Below are positions 5,387 through 5,864 of a stretch of DNA of 5,864 nucleotides, one piece after another. The notes under the pieces are model-generated. The model saw nothing but the letters and a program-made list of their open reading frames with translations, searched no databases and was not told the origin of the DNA. Source of the stretch: Bdellovibrio sp. GTDB lineage: Bacteria > Bdellovibrionota > UBA1018. Numbering within the stretch: position 1 is the stretch's first letter; each line of letters begins with the position of its first letter. The DNA is taken from NCBI GenBank assembly GCA_016213345.1, contig JACRAO010000144.1, positions 1-5,864 of the forward strand, written 5' to 3'. Made by a program: the position numbers and the translations under genes.

Positions 5387-5390
5387 GGAG
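5387..5390 (+). promoter_or_regulatory. Ribosome binding site that selects the infB start
   Basis: GGAG lies 9 nt before the GTG at 5400, an ideal spacing. In-frame ATG codons occur at 5385 (directly after the nusA stop) and at 5391. For 5391 this motif is far too close. For 5385 the only support is GAGG at 5370-5373, 11 nt upstream and inside nusA. The motif therefore favours GTG 5400. Confidence 0.45.
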
Positions 5391-5399
5391 ATGCATGAA

Positions 5400-5864
5400 G
5401 TGACTGAACAAAACTTTAAAAAAGTTTATGAACTTGCAAAAGATTTAGGACTGGATTCTATTTCTCTTTTAGACAAGCTAGGCTCACTCAATATTAAAGT
5501 AAAAAGCCATATGAGTGATCTCACCGAAGAGCAAGTAAAGATTATACGAAACTCTTTTGGGAAAAAAGAAAGTGCCAAAAAAGCTGCTCCACCTAAAATA
5601 AAGAAGAAAAGTGCAAGCATTAGTGCAGACACTAATGGAACTGAAGCGGAACCAGAAAAGAAGTCTTCTTCAACGATTATAAGAAGACGTGCAAAAGTTG
5701 AACAACCAAAAACAGAACTAACACCTGAAACAACAGAAGCACCACCAGAAATCACACAAACAACAATCGCCGAATCTGTGACACAAACTGAACACATAGA
5801 GCCGATTTTGACTTCTACTGACACTCCTGCCCCGTCACCTATTGTTGAAACAACAACTCCAGCA
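5400..5864 (+). CDS. infB: Translation initiation factor IF-2, N-terminal part (cut by window end)
   Basis: IF-2 is the GTPase that brings fMet-tRNA to the 30S subunit and promotes subunit joining. Only the first 155 codons are present, with no stop before the edge. Residues about 6-52 form the IF2_N module (VYELAKDLGLDSISLLDKL, then NIKVKSHMSDLTEEQ). Next comes the long variable linker typical of bacterial IF-2, rich in Lys, Ala, Thr, Glu and Pro. It contains STIIRRRAKV (about 92-101), a motif I associate with delta-proteobacterial/Bdellovibrionota IF-2. The GTP-binding domain lies beyond the window. The start is ambiguous: GTG 5400 has a well-placed GGAG, while ATG 5385 follows the nusA TAA with no gap (MEMHEV extension) and could be translationally coupled. 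Gene order after nusA supports the assignment. Confidence 0.95.
   Translation, partial: MTEQNFKKVYELAKDLGLDSISLLDKLGSLNIKVKSHMSDLTEEQVKIIRNSFGKKESAKKAAPPKIKKKSASISADTNGTEAEPEKKSSSTIIRRRAKVEQPKTELTPETTEAPPEITQTTIAESVTQTEHIEPILTSTDTPAPSPIVETTTPA

Noticed and set aside
5426..5824. 132-aa hydrophobic - strand frame opposite infB
   Set aside because: It is the antisense of the Lys/Glu/Ala/Thr-rich IF-2 linker, which translates as Phe/Ser/Val-rich pseudo-membrane sequence. There is no ribosome binding site or independent context.

Overview
The window is chromosomal housekeeping DNA from an AT-rich bacterium, with a lone tyrosine recombinase gene wedged between two tRNA genes. NusA (S1-KH-KH core with a short helix-hairpin-helix tail) and the IF-2 N-terminus (an ELAKDLGLDSISLLDKL-type module, then a Lys/Ala/Thr-rich linker with an IIRRR motif) resemble delta-proteobacterial or Bdellovibrionota-type proteins. 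An AT-rich Bdellovibrionota/Oligoflexia-like organism is my best guess, made from recalled family resemblance and not from a search.

Layout, left to right. (1) tRNA-Ala(TGC) on the + strand (16-88). (2) A tyrosine integrase on the - strand (27-1358). Its reading frame runs into the antisense of tRNA-Ala, and its start lies about 50 nt beyond the 3' end of tRNA-Gln. (3) tRNA-Gln(CTG), - strand (1410-1483). (4) gltX, - strand (1488-2987), whose stop codon is only 4 nt from the 5' end of tRNA-Gln. gltX, tRNA-Gln and the integrase therefore look like one transcription unit with no visible terminator between them. (5) A 375-bp divergent intergenic region (2988-3362) holding a candidate gltX promoter, a long A/T hairpin in the gltX leader, two 15-bp perfect palindromes, and a strong intrinsic terminator about 100 nt upstream of rimP. 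(6) The rimP-nusA-infB operon on the + strand, with infB cut by the window end.

How the genes fit together: GluRS charges tRNA-Glu and, in organisms using the indirect route, also tRNA-Gln, so a gltX-tRNA-Gln unit is functionally coherent. RimP (30S maturation), NusA (transcription elongation and termination) and IF-2 (initiator tRNA delivery) form the classic translation/transcription operon. The terminator in its leader fits attenuation control of the kind known for rimP leaders, plausibly sensed through NusA. The integrase keeps a complete R-K-H-R-H-Y active site but has no cargo genes and no visible att repeats. It is either the last remnant of an integrated element or a domesticated or mobile single-gene unit.

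I found no CRISPR array, insertion sequence, defence system or clearly new multi-gene system. The items most worth following up are the integrase nested between two tRNA genes, the gltX-tRNA-Gln unit, and the control signals of the divergent intergenic region.
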